From: CAVQKZ01 sp963837325
Lineage (GTDB): Bacteria; Actinomycetota; Actinomycetes; Mycobacteriales; Jatrophihabitantaceae
DNA: 64,000 bases
NCBI GenBank assembly: GCA_963837325.1
Contig: CAWIMV010000002.1
Location: 186,001-250,000 of the forward strand
Reading direction: 5' to 3'
Under the pieces are notes generated by a model. It did not search any database. It saw only the letters and a program-made list of their open reading frames with translations, and was not told where the DNA came from. Below are positions 1 through 9,086 of this stretch, one piece after another. A program made the position numbers and the translations under genes. Positions within the stretch are counted from its first letter, which is position 1; every line of letters begins with the position of its first letter.

Positions 1-1082
1 TGACCGAGATTTTCGACGACCTTGAACGTGCCGTTCTCGGACCGGGCGATGTACATGTTCATCCGGACGTGATGCTGACCCGGCACCATCTCAGCGGCGC
101 CGCCCGGACCCTGCGGGATGCGGGCGTGGTCGAGGGCCGCTATGACGTCGTGCTGCTTGAGCGATCCGGCCTCGTTCACCGCCGCCTCCCACATCTTCAG
201 TGCCCGATAGGTGCCGGTGCACGCCGAGCCGGCCGTGAACATCGCGCTGCCCGGGTATCGGGCCTCGTACCGGTTCACCAGCTCGATGCTGAACGGATCC
301 CGCACGTCCCGGTAGTAGTCGAGGCAGCCGTAGAGGCCCTCGACGTGCTCGGGCGGCACAAGGTTGAGGAAGTTCTCGTCGAAGTACGTGCACACCACCA
401 GCCCACCTCGCGCCGTGAACCCGGCGTCATGCAGCTGGGCGAGGAACGGCGTGAGACCGGGGGGCACGATCGTGTTGAACACGACGTCGGCTCCCGACGC
501 CATGATGTCGGCCACCACCGCCTCGTACTCGACGTGGTCGAGCGGGAAGTACTGCTCGCCGACGACCTCACCGCCCCGGGCCGTCACCACCTCGCGGACC
601 TTCTTGTTCAGCGTGTGCGGCCAGATGTAGTCGGCCGACGGCAGATAGACGGTCTTTGCTCCGGTCTCCCGCATGAGCCACGGAAAGAACGGCTCGATCT
701 GTTGGGCCGGCACCGGACCGGTGCAGAAGATGAGCGGATGGCACTCCTGGCCTTCGTACTGCTCCGGATACAGGTAGAGCTTTCCGGCTTCGTCGACCAC
801 GGGCACCTTGATGGCCTGGCGGGTCGAGCTGTAGATGCCGCCCACGACCACGTCGACGTCGGCGTCGACGAGTCGGGCTGCCGCGGCACCCGCCACGGCG
901 TCATCGGTGGCACTGTCTTCGATGAACAGCTCGACGGGACGGCCGAGCAGACCGCCCTTCGAGTTGATTTCGTCGATGACCATTCGGGCCACGTTGACGT
1001 TGGCGATGCCCATGAAGGAAAGGGCGCCGGTCTGGTCGGTGACGATCCCGACGCGAGCCGCGCGATCGATGCTGCTGGTCAT
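1..1082 (-). CDS. Urea/amide-type periplasmic-binding-fold protein without signal peptide (3' end off window)
   Basis: The frame is open from an ATG at 1082 to the left edge, about 360 residues, so the C-terminus is missing. The protein starts MTSSIDRAARVGIVTDQTG and continues with typical type-1 periplasmic-binding features: the N-terminal GIVTDQTG strand, VARMVIDEIN and GLLGRPVEL, then VVVGGIYSSTRQA and a VYLPSADYIWPHTLN segment. These match the branched-chain amino acid/urea/amide binding family (AmiC, FmdD, UrtA). No hydrophobic signal sequence or lipobox cysteine precedes the domain, so it may act in the cytoplasm as a ligand sensor like AmiC rather than as a transporter subunit; that is inference. 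It lies 8 bp downstream of the small gene at 1091-1363 and is probably cotranscribed with it. A mis-placed start is possible, but the upstream gene leaves little room for one. Confidence 0.8.
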   Translation of the reverse strand, partial: MTSSIDRAARVGIVTDQTGALSFMGIANVNVARMVIDEINSKGGLLGRPVELFIEDSATDDAVAGAAAARLVDADVDVVVGGIYSSTRQAIKVPVVDEAGKLYLYPEQYEGQECHPLIFCTGPVPAQQIEPFFPWLMRETGAKTVYLPSADYIWPHTLNKKVREVVTARGGEVVGEQYFPLDHVEYEAVVADIMASGADVVFNTIVPPGLTPFLAQLHDAGFTARGGLVVCTYFDENFLNLVPPEHVEGLYGCLDYYRDVRDPFSIELVNRYEARYPGSAMFTAGSACTGTYRALKMWEAAVNEAGSLKQHDVIAALDHARIPQGPGGAAEMVPGQHHVRMNMYIARSENGTFKVVENLG

Positions 1083-1090
1083 CGTCGCCC

Positions 1091-1363
1091 CTACGCCGGG
1101 TACTGACCGAGGAGTGCTGCCGCCTCGGGCTTGCCGACATGGCCGGCCTCCTTGAGGATCGGCGGGACCTCGGGGTCGGCCACGAAAGCGGCCCAGCCCT
1201 GCTCGTCCCAGTCGAACAGCGCCCACACGCGGTTCGCCTCGCTGGGGTCGCGGAACACGGTTGAGCCCTTCGAGCCGTGCAGTGCGCGCTTGTCAGCGCC
1301 CTTGGTGCCGAACACCTCGAGGAATCGGTTGATGTCCTCGACCATCGTCGTTGCCAGAATCAT
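1091..1363 (-). CDS. Small dimeric alpha/beta-barrel (ABM-like) protein
   Basis: A 90-residue protein starting MILATTMVEDINRFLEVF. The ATG at 1363 is chosen because AAGGAG lies just upstream; a longer open frame starting at 1450 has no such site. The pattern of an N-terminal strand, an amphipathic helix, a VWALFDWDEQGW strand and a short C-terminal helix resembles the ferredoxin-like antibiotic-biosynthesis-monooxygenase/dimeric-barrel proteins common in actinobacteria. No catalytic residue can be assigned. It is the first gene of a two-gene operon with the binding-fold protein downstream. The 166 bp upstream (1364-1529) separate it from the broken regulator and hold no feature I recognise beyond a presumed promoter. 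Confidence 0.65.
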   Translation of the reverse strand: MILATTMVEDINRFLEVFGTKGADKRALHGSKGSTVFRDPSEANRVWALFDWDEQGWAAFVADPEVPPILKEAGHVGKPEAAALLGQYPA

Positions 1364-1529
1364 TGCCGTCTCCTTCTCGTCACGGACCGCATCGGATCCA
1401 CCCCGCCGTCCTGGTAGGCGGGCGCAATGAAGTGTCGAGAACGGCCGCACCTGGCGGCATCGGCAGATCTACCCATTTCCGATCGGCGGTACTGACACCG
1501 GCCGGGAATGCGCGTTTCGCCCGGCGACG

Positions 1530-4436
1530 TCAGCCGTTTACGACGTGCTGGGTGATGGCCCAGCGAGTGGCCGAGGCCCGGTTGGACACGCCGATCTTGG
1601 TATAGATGCTCTGGATGTGGTGCTCGGCCGTCCGGGTCGAGATGAACAGCTCGGTGGCGATCTCAGCTGACGTTCGGCCCTCGGCGAGGAGGCGGAGCAC
1701 CTCGAGCTCGCGTCGGCTCAAGCCACCCGGGCGCTCCTCTCGGCCGCGTGGCCTTGGATCACGCCGAGCGGCGTCGATCTGCTGGCGGGCGTAGCCGGCC
1801 GCGGCGTCCAGTCCGAGCGTGGTCCCTTCGGCGACGCAGTTCGGCGGTCCGCTTCGGCGCCGAGCTTCGAGGCGAGCCGTTCCTCGAGATCGGCCAGCTC
1901 GGGAACGTGATGGAAGCTCGACTCGTGCTGTGACATCGCACCGAGGAGCAGTCACGGCCGCTTCGAACCGCTCGAGCCGTTCGAACAGCGCCGGCACGCT
2001 CGCGAGGGTGATGATCAGCTGTGGGACGTTGCCGGCCCGGTGAAAGGACGCGATGGCATCGCCGAAGAGCACCAGCGCTGCCTCTGGTTCGCCGTCTGAT
2101 GTGTGCAGCCGAGCCGCGTCACGAGCGAGGAAGCCCTCGAAGAACTGCACCCGATGCTCGCGCACGAAGGCGACACCCTCGTCCCACGCGGCCAATGCCC
2201 GTCGGGAGTCCGACCTCGAGAAGGCCATGCCTGCGATCCAGAGGGCGTACGCAATCCAGTACGGATTGCCGAGCTCACGCGCCGCGGCCACCGACTGCTC
2301 GGTGAGCGCGAGGGCCTCCTCGACGCGTCCCGCCGACTGGAGACCGTCGACGTAGGACGCCAGGCCGTATCCCCGCTCGGCCCCGTAGCGCGTTGCCACC
2401 TCGCCGGTGAGCTCGAGATATCGGTCGAGGTCGCCGCAATACACCTGACCGAGCGCTTCGATGAACATGGCGTAGCCCGGTTCGCACGGGTCGTAGCGAA
2501 CGTCAGCCTCGAGTTCGGTGGCACGGTGTGCGTTCTGACGCGCCGCGTCGGGGCGCCCGGCGAAGCACGCATAGCCGGCCGCTGCGTACAGCCGGGGTAG
2601 TCGGCGGACGTCGCCCGACGACGCCGCGCTCGAGCAGCTCCTCGGCCCAGGCGACGGTTTCGAAGAGCTGAACCGAAAAGCCCATCAGCGCGGCGTGCGC
2701 GGCGATATCGGTCGCAACATCCAACTGGCTTCGCGCCGCGCTCCACCGGAACCCGGCCCGAAGGTTGGCCAGCTCGACCTCCACCCAGTCGACGGTGTCG
2801 CGCCACCCAGGTCCGTTCCACCGTTCCCACTTCTCCACCGCCCGGCCCGCGAAGTACGCGGCGTGGGCGTCGCGCGGCCGGCTCAAGCTCACCCGCATCC
2901 GCGAGACGATCCTCGGCGAACTGCCGGATTGTCTCGTATGCGCTGTAGCGCGTGGTCGCAGCGGAGTGATCGGCCACGACGAGCGACTTGCGGACGAGGG
3001 AATCGAGGTGGCGCAGCACGTCGATCTCGTCGGCATCGGCAACGACGGCCGAGATGCTCGCGAGCTCGAAACCGCCGGCGAAAACCGACACAGTGCGTAG
3101 CAGCGATCGTTCGTCGTCGCTCAGCAGATCGTAGGACCACTCGACGGCGTGGCGCAGCGTGAGCTGACGCTCCGGACCCGGTGCACCGCGCTGTAAGAGG
3201 CGAAACCGGTCGGCCAGGCGGTCCCGGACCTCAATCGCACTCATCGCGGCCATACGCGCCGCCGCCAGTTCGATGCCAAGTGGCAATCCGTCGAGCGTCT
3301 CGCAGATCTCAGTCACCGCGGCCGCGGTCCGCGGGTCCTGGATCTCGAAGTCGTGTCGGGCCGAGCGGGCCCGCTCGATGAACAGGACGACGGCGTCGGA
3401 TGTCAAGCCACCTTGGGTTGTCAACGGCGACACGCTGGTGACCGACTCGCCGGGCACGCCGACGGCCTCGCGCGAGGTCGTGAGGATTTTCGACCGCCCA
3501 GGCTCGCCCGAGCAGCATCTCGATCGCGGCGGCGGCCGAACCCCGGATGTGCTCGCAGTTGTCGACGACGAGCAGGAGCCGCCGTCCGGCGACCGCGTCG
3601 GCGGCGGTCTCGATCAGCGGCACGTCGCCCTGCGGCGTGATGCCCAGCACCGACGCGAAGGCGGCGGGCACAGCGCCCGGGTCACCGACCCCGGCCAGTT
3701 CGACGAGCCAGACGCCGTCGTCGAACTCGCCGGCCAGTTCGGCGCCAACCTCGATGGCCAAGCGGGTCTTGCCGACACCACCGACACCTGTCAGCGTGAC
3801 CAGACGCTGCAACCGCACGAGTTCGGCGACATCGTTGACCTCGGCCTCGCGCCCGACGAGCGAGCTGACCTGACGCGGCAGGTTGCCGGGAGAGTCGCGG
3901 ACGCTACGCAATACCGGGAATTCCGACGGGAGCCCATCGGCCATCACCTGGAACACCGGGATCAGGCCGCGTAGCCCACGCAGCAGATAGTCACCCAGCG
4001 GACGCAACAAGACGCGGTCGCGCACCAGAACCTCGGTCGCGTCGGATGCAAGCACCTGGCGACCGTGGGCTAAAGCCACCAACCGCGCGGCTCGGTTCAC
4101 TTCGGCGCCGACGTAGTTACGGTCACCGTCACTGACCTCGCCGGTGTGCAGCGCCATCCGGACGGCAAACGGAATCGCACCGGTGCTGCCCAGCTCCCGC
4201 TGTGATTCCACCGCGGCGGCGACCGCATCCACCGCGGAGGAGAACGCCACCCGGAACCCGTCGCTGCCGGTGGCGAACACATGGCCGCCGTGGCGCTCGA
4301 CCGCGGCGCGGAGGATGACGTCATGGACATGCACCGCCGCAGTCATCTCGGCGGGCATGGAGTCCCAGAGTCGCGTCGAGTCCTCGACGTCGGTGAACAG
4401 GAACGTAACTGTGCCCGAAGGTCGCGGTGCGGACAC
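1530..4436 (-). pseudogene. Frameshifted cyclase-ATPase-TPR-LuxR regulator
   Basis: Conceptually one protein of about 960 residues. It begins at 4436 with a class III adenylate-cyclase-like domain (TVTFLFTDVEDSTRLW; FATGSDGFRVAF; MALHTGEV), followed by an NB-ARC/AAA ATPase (GVGGVGKTRLAIEVG Walker A near 3770, LLLVVDNCEH Walker B near 3560), winged-helix and TPR-like regions, and a C-terminal LuxR HTH (GGLSRRELEVLRLLAEGRTS to the stop at 1530). The homologous segments are spread over all three frames. Switches lie near 3487-3490 (A4 run on the coding strand), 2865-2867 (C3 run), 2621-2630, about 1940-1960 and about 1830-1860. Each clear switch skips one extra base. LAL regulators with an N-terminal cyclase domain are common in actinobacteria. 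Either the gene has decayed or these are assembly indels. Confidence 0.8.
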
Positions 4437-4524
4437 GGGTGAACTCTACTGCGGGTCGGGCGCGAACGACCGCGACTCCGCTGCGTAAGAAATCCGGCCG
4501 CTTTGGCCCCCGCCGGTCGCGGGC

Positions 4525-5748
4525 TCACACGCTCCAAAGGGCTTCGGTGGGCGACATCCGCGCCGCGCGGATGGCGGGTAGGAGGCCGGCGATGGCGCCG
4601 ATGAGTACGGCGGCGGCGAGACCACCGGCCCAGGCCACTGCGGGCACCACCGTGTCCCAGTGCTTGGTGTGGGCGTAGCAGGCGGTGCACATCGCGCCGA
4701 GCCCGACGCCGACGGCGCCGCCCGCAAGGGCCAGCAGCATGGCTTCGGTGAGGAATTGGATGCGGATGTGTCCTTTGGCGGCGCCGAGCGCGCGGCGCAG
4801 GCCGATCTCGGAGCGACGTTCGAGCACGGAGATGAGCATGATGTTGCCGACGCCGATCGCGCCGACGAGCAGCGAGATCGCGCCGAGGCCGAGGAACAGG
4901 CTGTTCAGCGCGCCTTTGGCTTCGGCCTGGGCGACGAGGGCGTCGGAGGGCTGGCTGACGTTGACCTGGCTGGGGTTTTCCGGGTTGGCGGTGGCGGCCA
5001 GGACCTCATCGACGGCGTCGACCTGGTCGGTCGCCGCACGCAGATAGAGCTGCGAGGGGTGACCGTCGAAGCCGAGGTAGCGCTGCGCGGCGGAGAACCC
5101 GACGAGGACCGCCGAGTCGATTTCCGGGGCGAGCACGGCCGGATTGAGCACGCCGGCGAGGTAGAACCAGCGCCCACCCCCGGCCCGTCCGAGCAGCCAG
5201 ATTCGTTCGCCGGGCCAGATGCGGTCGATGCCCAGGCGCGCGGCGGCCGCGGTCCCGAGTACGGCGACCGGTTGCTGCGCGGTGGCTGGGTTGAGGAACC
5301 GGCCGAAGGCCAAGGTGGCGCCGACGGTGGCGGGCAGCGTGAGGCTGCTGGCCTGCACGGACAGGGCGTTGCTGTTGATGCTGGGGATCAGCGGGCTGCG
5401 GTAGGCGCTGACGCCGCCGACCGAGCCGGTGTCGTCCACGGCGGTGACCGGCCCGATCCGGGAGATCATGCCGGGCGCGGTGATCGGGAGTTCGGCCGTT
5501 TGACCCGTGAGCGTTTGCCCGTTGGCGACGGCGAGCAGGTTGGTGCCCAACCGGCTGATCTCGTTCAGCAGCCCAGCCTGCGAAGACGAAGACAGGCCGA
5601 GGACGGCCACGATCGCGCCCACGCCGATCGCGATTCCGAGCGCGGACAGCGCGGCGCGCAGTCTGCGCGTGCGCAGGCCCACGACCGGCAGCCGGGCCAG
5701 GTCAGCCGCCCGCAGCCGATGCCCACTCGGCGGGTCGGCCGCAATCAC
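4525..5748 (-). CDS. MacB/FtsX-like ABC transporter permease
   Basis: 407 residues, the usual length for MacB-family permeases. An N-terminal membrane helix (ALSALGIAIGVGAIVAVLGL, about residues 33-52) is followed by a large extracytoplasmic MacB_PCD-type domain and three C-terminal helices, with the FtsX-domain signature SVLERRSEIGLRRALGA in the first loop. It overlaps the ATPase gene by 4 bp (ATGA), so it is translationally coupled to it and is the last gene of a four-gene operon. MacB-type systems use ATP to drive periplasmic or cell-surface work rather than direct translocation. Together with the membrane-fusion protein this suggests export or extrusion of an envelope-active compound. The substrate is not known. 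Confidence 0.88.
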   Translation of the reverse strand: MIAADPPSGHRLRAADLARLPVVGLRTRRLRAALSALGIAIGVGAIVAVLGLSSSSQAGLLNEISRLGTNLLAVANGQTLTGQTAELPITAPGMISRIGPVTAVDDTGSVGGVSAYRSPLIPSINSNALSVQASSLTLPATVGATLAFGRFLNPATAQQPVAVLGTAAAARLGIDRIWPGERIWLLGRAGGGRWFYLAGVLNPAVLAPEIDSAVLVGFSAAQRYLGFDGHPSQLYLRAATDQVDAVDEVLAATANPENPSQVNVSQPSDALVAQAEAKGALNSLFLGLGAISLLVGAIGVGNIMLISVLERRSEIGLRRALGAAKGHIRIQFLTEAMLLALAGGAVGVGLGAMCTACYAHTKHWDTVVPAVAWAGGLAAAVLIGAIAGLLPAIRAARMSPTEALWSV

Positions 5749-6461
5749 GAGCGTGCGTCCGCACCGAGTGCAGCTCGCCCGGTGTCGGTGACGATGCGTC
5801 CATCGACCATTTCGACCCGGCGCGGCATGCGGGCCGCGATGCGCTCGTCATGCGTGATCACCACGATCGTCGCGCCCGCCGCGTGCAGGTCGTCGAGCAG
5901 GTCCAGGATCGTTTGCCCGGTGGCCTGGTCGAGATTGCCGGTGGGCTCGTCAGCGAAAACGATGGCCGGGGAGCCGACGAGGGCGCGGGCGATCGCGACG
6001 CGTTGCCGCTGCCCCCCGGACAGCTGAGTCGGGCGGGCGTGCCGTCGGTCCGCCAGCCCGACCGCGCCCAGTGCATCGACCGCGCGGTCGCGTCGCTGCC
6101 GGATCGGTACGCCGGCGTAGAGCAACCCGTCGGCGACGTTGTCGAGCAGGGTGGCGTGTTCGGCGAGGAAGAACTGCTGGAACACGAACCCGATCTGGTC
6201 CGCGCGCAACGCGGCCAGCTGTCGGTCCGATAACCGCGCGACGTCCAGGCCGCCGATCTGCACGGTGCCGGCGCTGGGCCGGTCCAGGCTTCCCATCACG
6301 TGCAGCAGCGTGGTCTTGCCCGAGCCGGACGGGCCCACCACGGCGACCAGTTCTCCGGCGGTGACAGTCAGGCTCACCTCGCGCAGCGCGGTCACCGGCG
6401 GCGCGATCGGGTAGGTCTTGACCACGCGGGAGACTTCCAGCACGACGCGGGCGCTGGTCAT
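5745..6461 (-). CDS. MacB/LolD-type ABC transporter ATPase
   Basis: 238 residues. The ATG at 6461 is chosen because it overlaps the stop of the preceding gene (ATGA) and gives the family length; the open frame extends much further upstream only as a shadow of that gene. Walker A is GPSGSGKTT, the Q-loop is FVFQQFFL, the signature is LSGGQRQRVAIARAL, Walker B is IVFADEPTGNLD and the switch histidine is in VITHDE. The DEPTGNLD form is typical of MacB/LolD/FtsE ATPases. It pairs with the permease encoded just downstream. Confidence 0.95.
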   Translation of the reverse strand: MTSARVVLEVSRVVKTYPIAPPVTALREVSLTVTAGELVAVVGPSGSGKTTLLHVMGSLDRPSAGTVQIGGLDVARLSDRQLAALRADQIGFVFQQFFLAEHATLLDNVADGLLYAGVPIRQRRDRAVDALGAVGLADRRHARPTQLSGGQRQRVAIARALVGSPAIVFADEPTGNLDQATGQTILDLLDDLHAAGATIVVITHDERIAARMPRRVEMVDGRIVTDTGRAALGADARS

Positions 6462-7609
6462 GAGCCGGGCACGACCACGCGCTGCCCGCCGGTGAGCCCG
6501 GACCCGGACACCTGCACCAGGCCGGCGGCGTCGTCGAAGAGCCCAGGGGTCACCGGTTGTAGATGGTGAGTGCCGTCGGATGCGACAACCTCGACCGCAT
6601 ATCCGCCGCCGGCCAGCGCGAGTAACGCCGTGACCGGCGCCGCGAGCACGTTGGACACCGTTCGGTCGGTGATCGACACCAGTACCGGCGCCTGATCCAG
6701 TCCGGCGGTTGCCGACCCGTCGGTGGGGGTGATCGTCACCGGCACGACCGGACCCGAGCTGCCCGAACCGCCGTTCGGCGGCACGGTGGCGACGGTGCCG
6801 ACCGAGGTCACTCTGCCGGGGGTACTGCTGTTGTCCGGCAGTGCGATCATGACGTGGTCGCCGGCTTTGACCGCGGACTGCCGGTCGGCGGCGAGCGCGA
6901 CACTGACGGTGCGGTTCGGCGAGGTGGCGGTCAGCACCGCTCCGCTGGCCGGGCCGCCCAGGGTCGCGGTCAGCGTGGTGACCCGTGCGGCGGACGGCAG
7001 GAACACCGCAGTGCCCAGATCGAGTCGGCCGGTCGGTTCGATCCCGAGGCGGTTCTGCAGCCGCTCCACGCCGCGGCTGGTGGCCCAGCCGAACTGGGCC
7101 CAGGCCGCATCCACGTCGGCCTTGCGCATGTAACCCAGCCTGACCAGGTCGTGGTTGAGTTCGGCGACATCCGAGCCGGTCACATCCGTTGCGGTCGCTC
7201 CCGCGGCAAGGGCGCGGTACGCAGGCGTCGACCCGCACAGCAGCACGATCGGCGCGCCGTCCACCCGGTACAGCACCTGCCCGTTGCCGATGACCTGTCC
7301 CGGTTCAGGCAGCCAGGTCACCGTTCCGGCGCGCCGGCCCAGGATTTGGTAGGAATCGGCATAGCCGAGGGTGCCGTTGAACTGCGTCTGCGTGCCCAGC
7401 GTCCGGCGCTGCACCGTCGCCAGGGACGTCGCTGCGCGGTTGTCGGTGATCGACCCGCTGCTGCCCCGGCCGTGGTGCAAGGGCCAAGCGAGCGCGACGG
7501 TCACGCCAGCCGTGATCAGTACGAGCAAGGCAGCCAGGATCGCCCACCTTCGCCGGAGCCTGGCCTCGGGGAATTGGTGGTGTTTGACGCTGTCGGTCTC
7601 GGCGCTCAC
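6458..7609 (-). CDS. Membrane-fusion (HlyD-like) protein with peptidoglycan-binding domain
   Basis: 383 residues. A cytoplasmic N-terminus and one membrane anchor (ILAALLVLITAGVTVALAW, residues 24-42) are followed by a lipoyl/barrel-sandwich half (TFNGTLGYAD..., AGTVTWLPEPGQVIGNGQVLYRVDG). A peptidoglycan-binding-1-like helical insert (VAELNHDLVRLGYM, then RGVERLQNRLGIEPTGRL, about residues 147-195) comes next, and finally the second barrel half and a beta-rich C-terminus. This barrel-PG-binding-barrel order is a recurring actinobacterial adaptor paired with MacB-like ABC systems. It starts 12 bp after the lipoprotein gene and overlaps the ATPase gene by 4 bp. The inferred role is to link the ABC pump to the cell wall. 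Confidence 0.85.
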   Translation of the reverse strand: MSAETDSVKHHQFPEARLRRRWAILAALLVLITAGVTVALAWPLHHGRGSSGSITDNRAATSLATVQRRTLGTQTQFNGTLGYADSYQILGRRAGTVTWLPEPGQVIGNGQVLYRVDGAPIVLLCGSTPAYRALAAGATATDVTGSDVAELNHDLVRLGYMRKADVDAAWAQFGWATSRGVERLQNRLGIEPTGRLDLGTAVFLPSAARVTTLTATLGGPASGAVLTATSPNRTVSVALAADRQSAVKAGDHVMIALPDNSSTPGRVTSVGTVATVPPNGGSGSSGPVVPVTITPTDGSATAGLDQAPVLVSITDRTVSNVLAAPVTALLALAGGGYAVEVVASDGTHHLQPVTPGLFDDAAGLVQVSGSGLTGGQRVVVPGS

Positions 7610-7621
7610 AGCTTCACCTGG

Positions 7622-8293
7622 TCAACTGCTCGGGCCGTTGGCAGGTAGGTACTCCTCGATCGGCGTCGGCACTTGCGGGTTCTCCACCTGTCGGCATTGG
7701 TCCATCAGGGTGTTGACCTGATTCGAGTCCGGGTTCACGCCCAGCACCCAAGGCTTGATGATCACCTCCGGCTTGCCCTGCGAATCGATGACGGGATCCG
7801 ACCACTTCGGCACCCCGCGCGAGCGCATGCATTGGGAGAACTTCCGCAGCTGCGTCATCACCTGCTGCACAACCGCCTGGGGGCAGTTGCCCTGCTCCTC
7901 GCACTGCCGCAGCGACGTGGTCAGCGATCCGCCGGTCTTTGGGAGCAGCGGTTGGCAGGCCCGCTGCGCGGACGTGAACTGGGTACTGCTGATTCCCAGT
8001 TGCTGCGCGCTGGTCTTCGGGGGCTGTCCGTCGCTGTCCGGATCGGGGAAGTTGGGGACGCCGTGTGAGCGCATGCACCGGGAGTAGGCCAACGGGCTTG
8101 CCGTCACCGACCCACCGGGTGACGAGGAGCCGCCCCTCGAAGGTAGGCCGACACTAGCCACCCGGGGCGAGCTCGAGCCGCTGCAGGCGGTGAGGGCCAA
8201 GGCGAGGATGGCGACGGCGAGGTCGGCGGTCAGGGTGCAGACTGTGGCCGCTCGCGCGCCGCCTGTGCCTCCACGACAGATGCTTTGATTCAT
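7622..8293 (-). CDS. Secreted lipoprotein with repeated CMR-GVP motif
   Basis: 223 residues from the ATG at 8293, which has AAGGA six bases upstream. A hydrophobic leader ends in a lipobox-like LALTACSGSS, giving a predicted lipid-anchored surface protein with a Ser/Gly linker. Two copies of one motif are visible, YSRCMRSHGVPNFPDP and FSQCMRSRGVPKWSDP. Further cysteines stand in QRACQPLLP, CEEQGNCPQ and DQCRQ, so disulfides are likely. Proteins with this motif are often found beside PG-binding adaptor/MacB operons and two-component systems in actinobacteria, as here. It is the first gene of the operon and could be a sensor-side or substrate-handling component; no biochemical function can be named. 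Confidence 0.75.
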   Translation of the reverse strand: MNQSICRGGTGGARAATVCTLTADLAVAILALALTACSGSSSPRVASVGLPSRGGSSSPGGSVTASPLAYSRCMRSHGVPNFPDPDSDGQPPKTSAQQLGISSTQFTSAQRACQPLLPKTGGSLTTSLRQCEEQGNCPQAVVQQVMTQLRKFSQCMRSRGVPKWSDPVIDSQGKPEVIIKPWVLGVNPDSNQVNTLMDQCRQVENPQVPTPIEEYLPANGPSS

Positions 8294-8354
8294 CGTGTCC
8301 TTCCTTGGCGGCGGCATCGGTCCGGCGTCGCTTCCTGCGGTGGGCCTTCGGCAT

Positions 8355-8370
8355 CCAGGCAACCAGGCAA
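8355..8370. promoter_or_regulatory. 8-bp tandem direct repeat in divergent promoter region
   Basis: CCAGGCAA occurs twice head to tail at 8355-8362 and 8363-8370, between the leftward lipoprotein operon (start 8293) and the rightward two-component genes. OmpR-family regulators usually bind tandem direct repeats, so this could be a site for the adjacent response regulator. Known OmpR-type half-sites are spaced nearer 10-11 bp, so the assignment is weak. Confidence 0.3.
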
Positions 8371-8435
8371 CTGGTGACAGGGGCCGAACGGCGATCGTTA
8401 GACCGCTGTCATCCGCGCGGGTGCACGATGTTCAG

Positions 8436-9086
8436 GTGCGGGTTCTGGTCGTGGAAGATCACGTGGGTTTGGCTAACCGCATCGCTGACGGTCTGCGCGA
8501 CGCGGGGTTCGCCGTCGATGTCGTTTACGACGGCGAATCGGCCCTGCAGAACGCGACCGGCACCGACTACGAGGTGATCGTGCTCGACCGCGACCTGCCG
8601 GGAGTGCACGGCGACCGGGTCTGCCGCCAGCTGGTGCGCGACGGCTCGCACAGTCGCATCCTGATGCTCACCGCCGCCGCCGACGTCGACGATCGGGTCG
8701 ACGGTTTCGAGCTGGGCGCGGATGACTACCTCGGCAAGCCATTCGCCTTCCACGAACTCGTCGCGCGCATCCGCGCCCTCGGGCGCCGCGGACCCGGCTC
8801 GGCCGCGGTCGTGCTCCGAGGGGATCTGGTGGTGGATCGCGCGCGGCACCGCGCCAGCCGCGCGGGCACTCCGCTGACTCTGACCCGCAAGGAATTCGGC
8901 GTGCTTGAGTGCCTGGCCGGCGCAGACGGCGCGACCGTGAGCGCCGAACAGCTGCTCGAGCACGTCTGGGACGCACACGCCGATCCGTTCAGCAATACGG
9001 TTGCGGTCACCATCGGGCGGTTGCGCCGCAAACTCGGCGACCCACCGGTGATCGAGACCGTGGTCGGCGTCGGCTACCGGATGTGA
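8436..9086 (+). CDS. OmpR-family response regulator
   Basis: 216 residues from a GTG at 8436 (VRVLVVEDH); an in-frame GTG at 8421 would add five residues, and neither has a clear ribosome site. The receiver domain has the acidic pair E7/D8, the phospho-acceptor D51 in VLDRDLPG and K101 in LGKPF. The C-terminal winged-helix output domain ends VAVTIGRLRRKLGDPPVIETVVGVGYRM. It is coupled to the histidine kinase gene by a GTGA overlap and is divergent from the ABC/lipoprotein operon, which it probably controls. Confidence 0.93.
   Translation: MRVLVVEDHVGLANRIADGLRDAGFAVDVVYDGESALQNATGTDYEVIVLDRDLPGVHGDRVCRQLVRDGSHSRILMLTAAADVDDRVDGFELGADDYLGKPFAFHELVARIRALGRRGPGSAAVVLRGDLVVDRARHRASRAGTPLTLTRKEFGVLECLAGADGATVSAEQLLEHVWDAHADPFSNTVAVTIGRLRRKLGDPPVIETVVGVGYRM

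Noticed and set aside
4660..6027. A plus-strand frame of about 455 codons opposite the ABC permease and ATPase
   Set aside because: The minus strand holds clear permease and ATPase motifs and an ATGA-coupled operon; the plus frame shows no domain.
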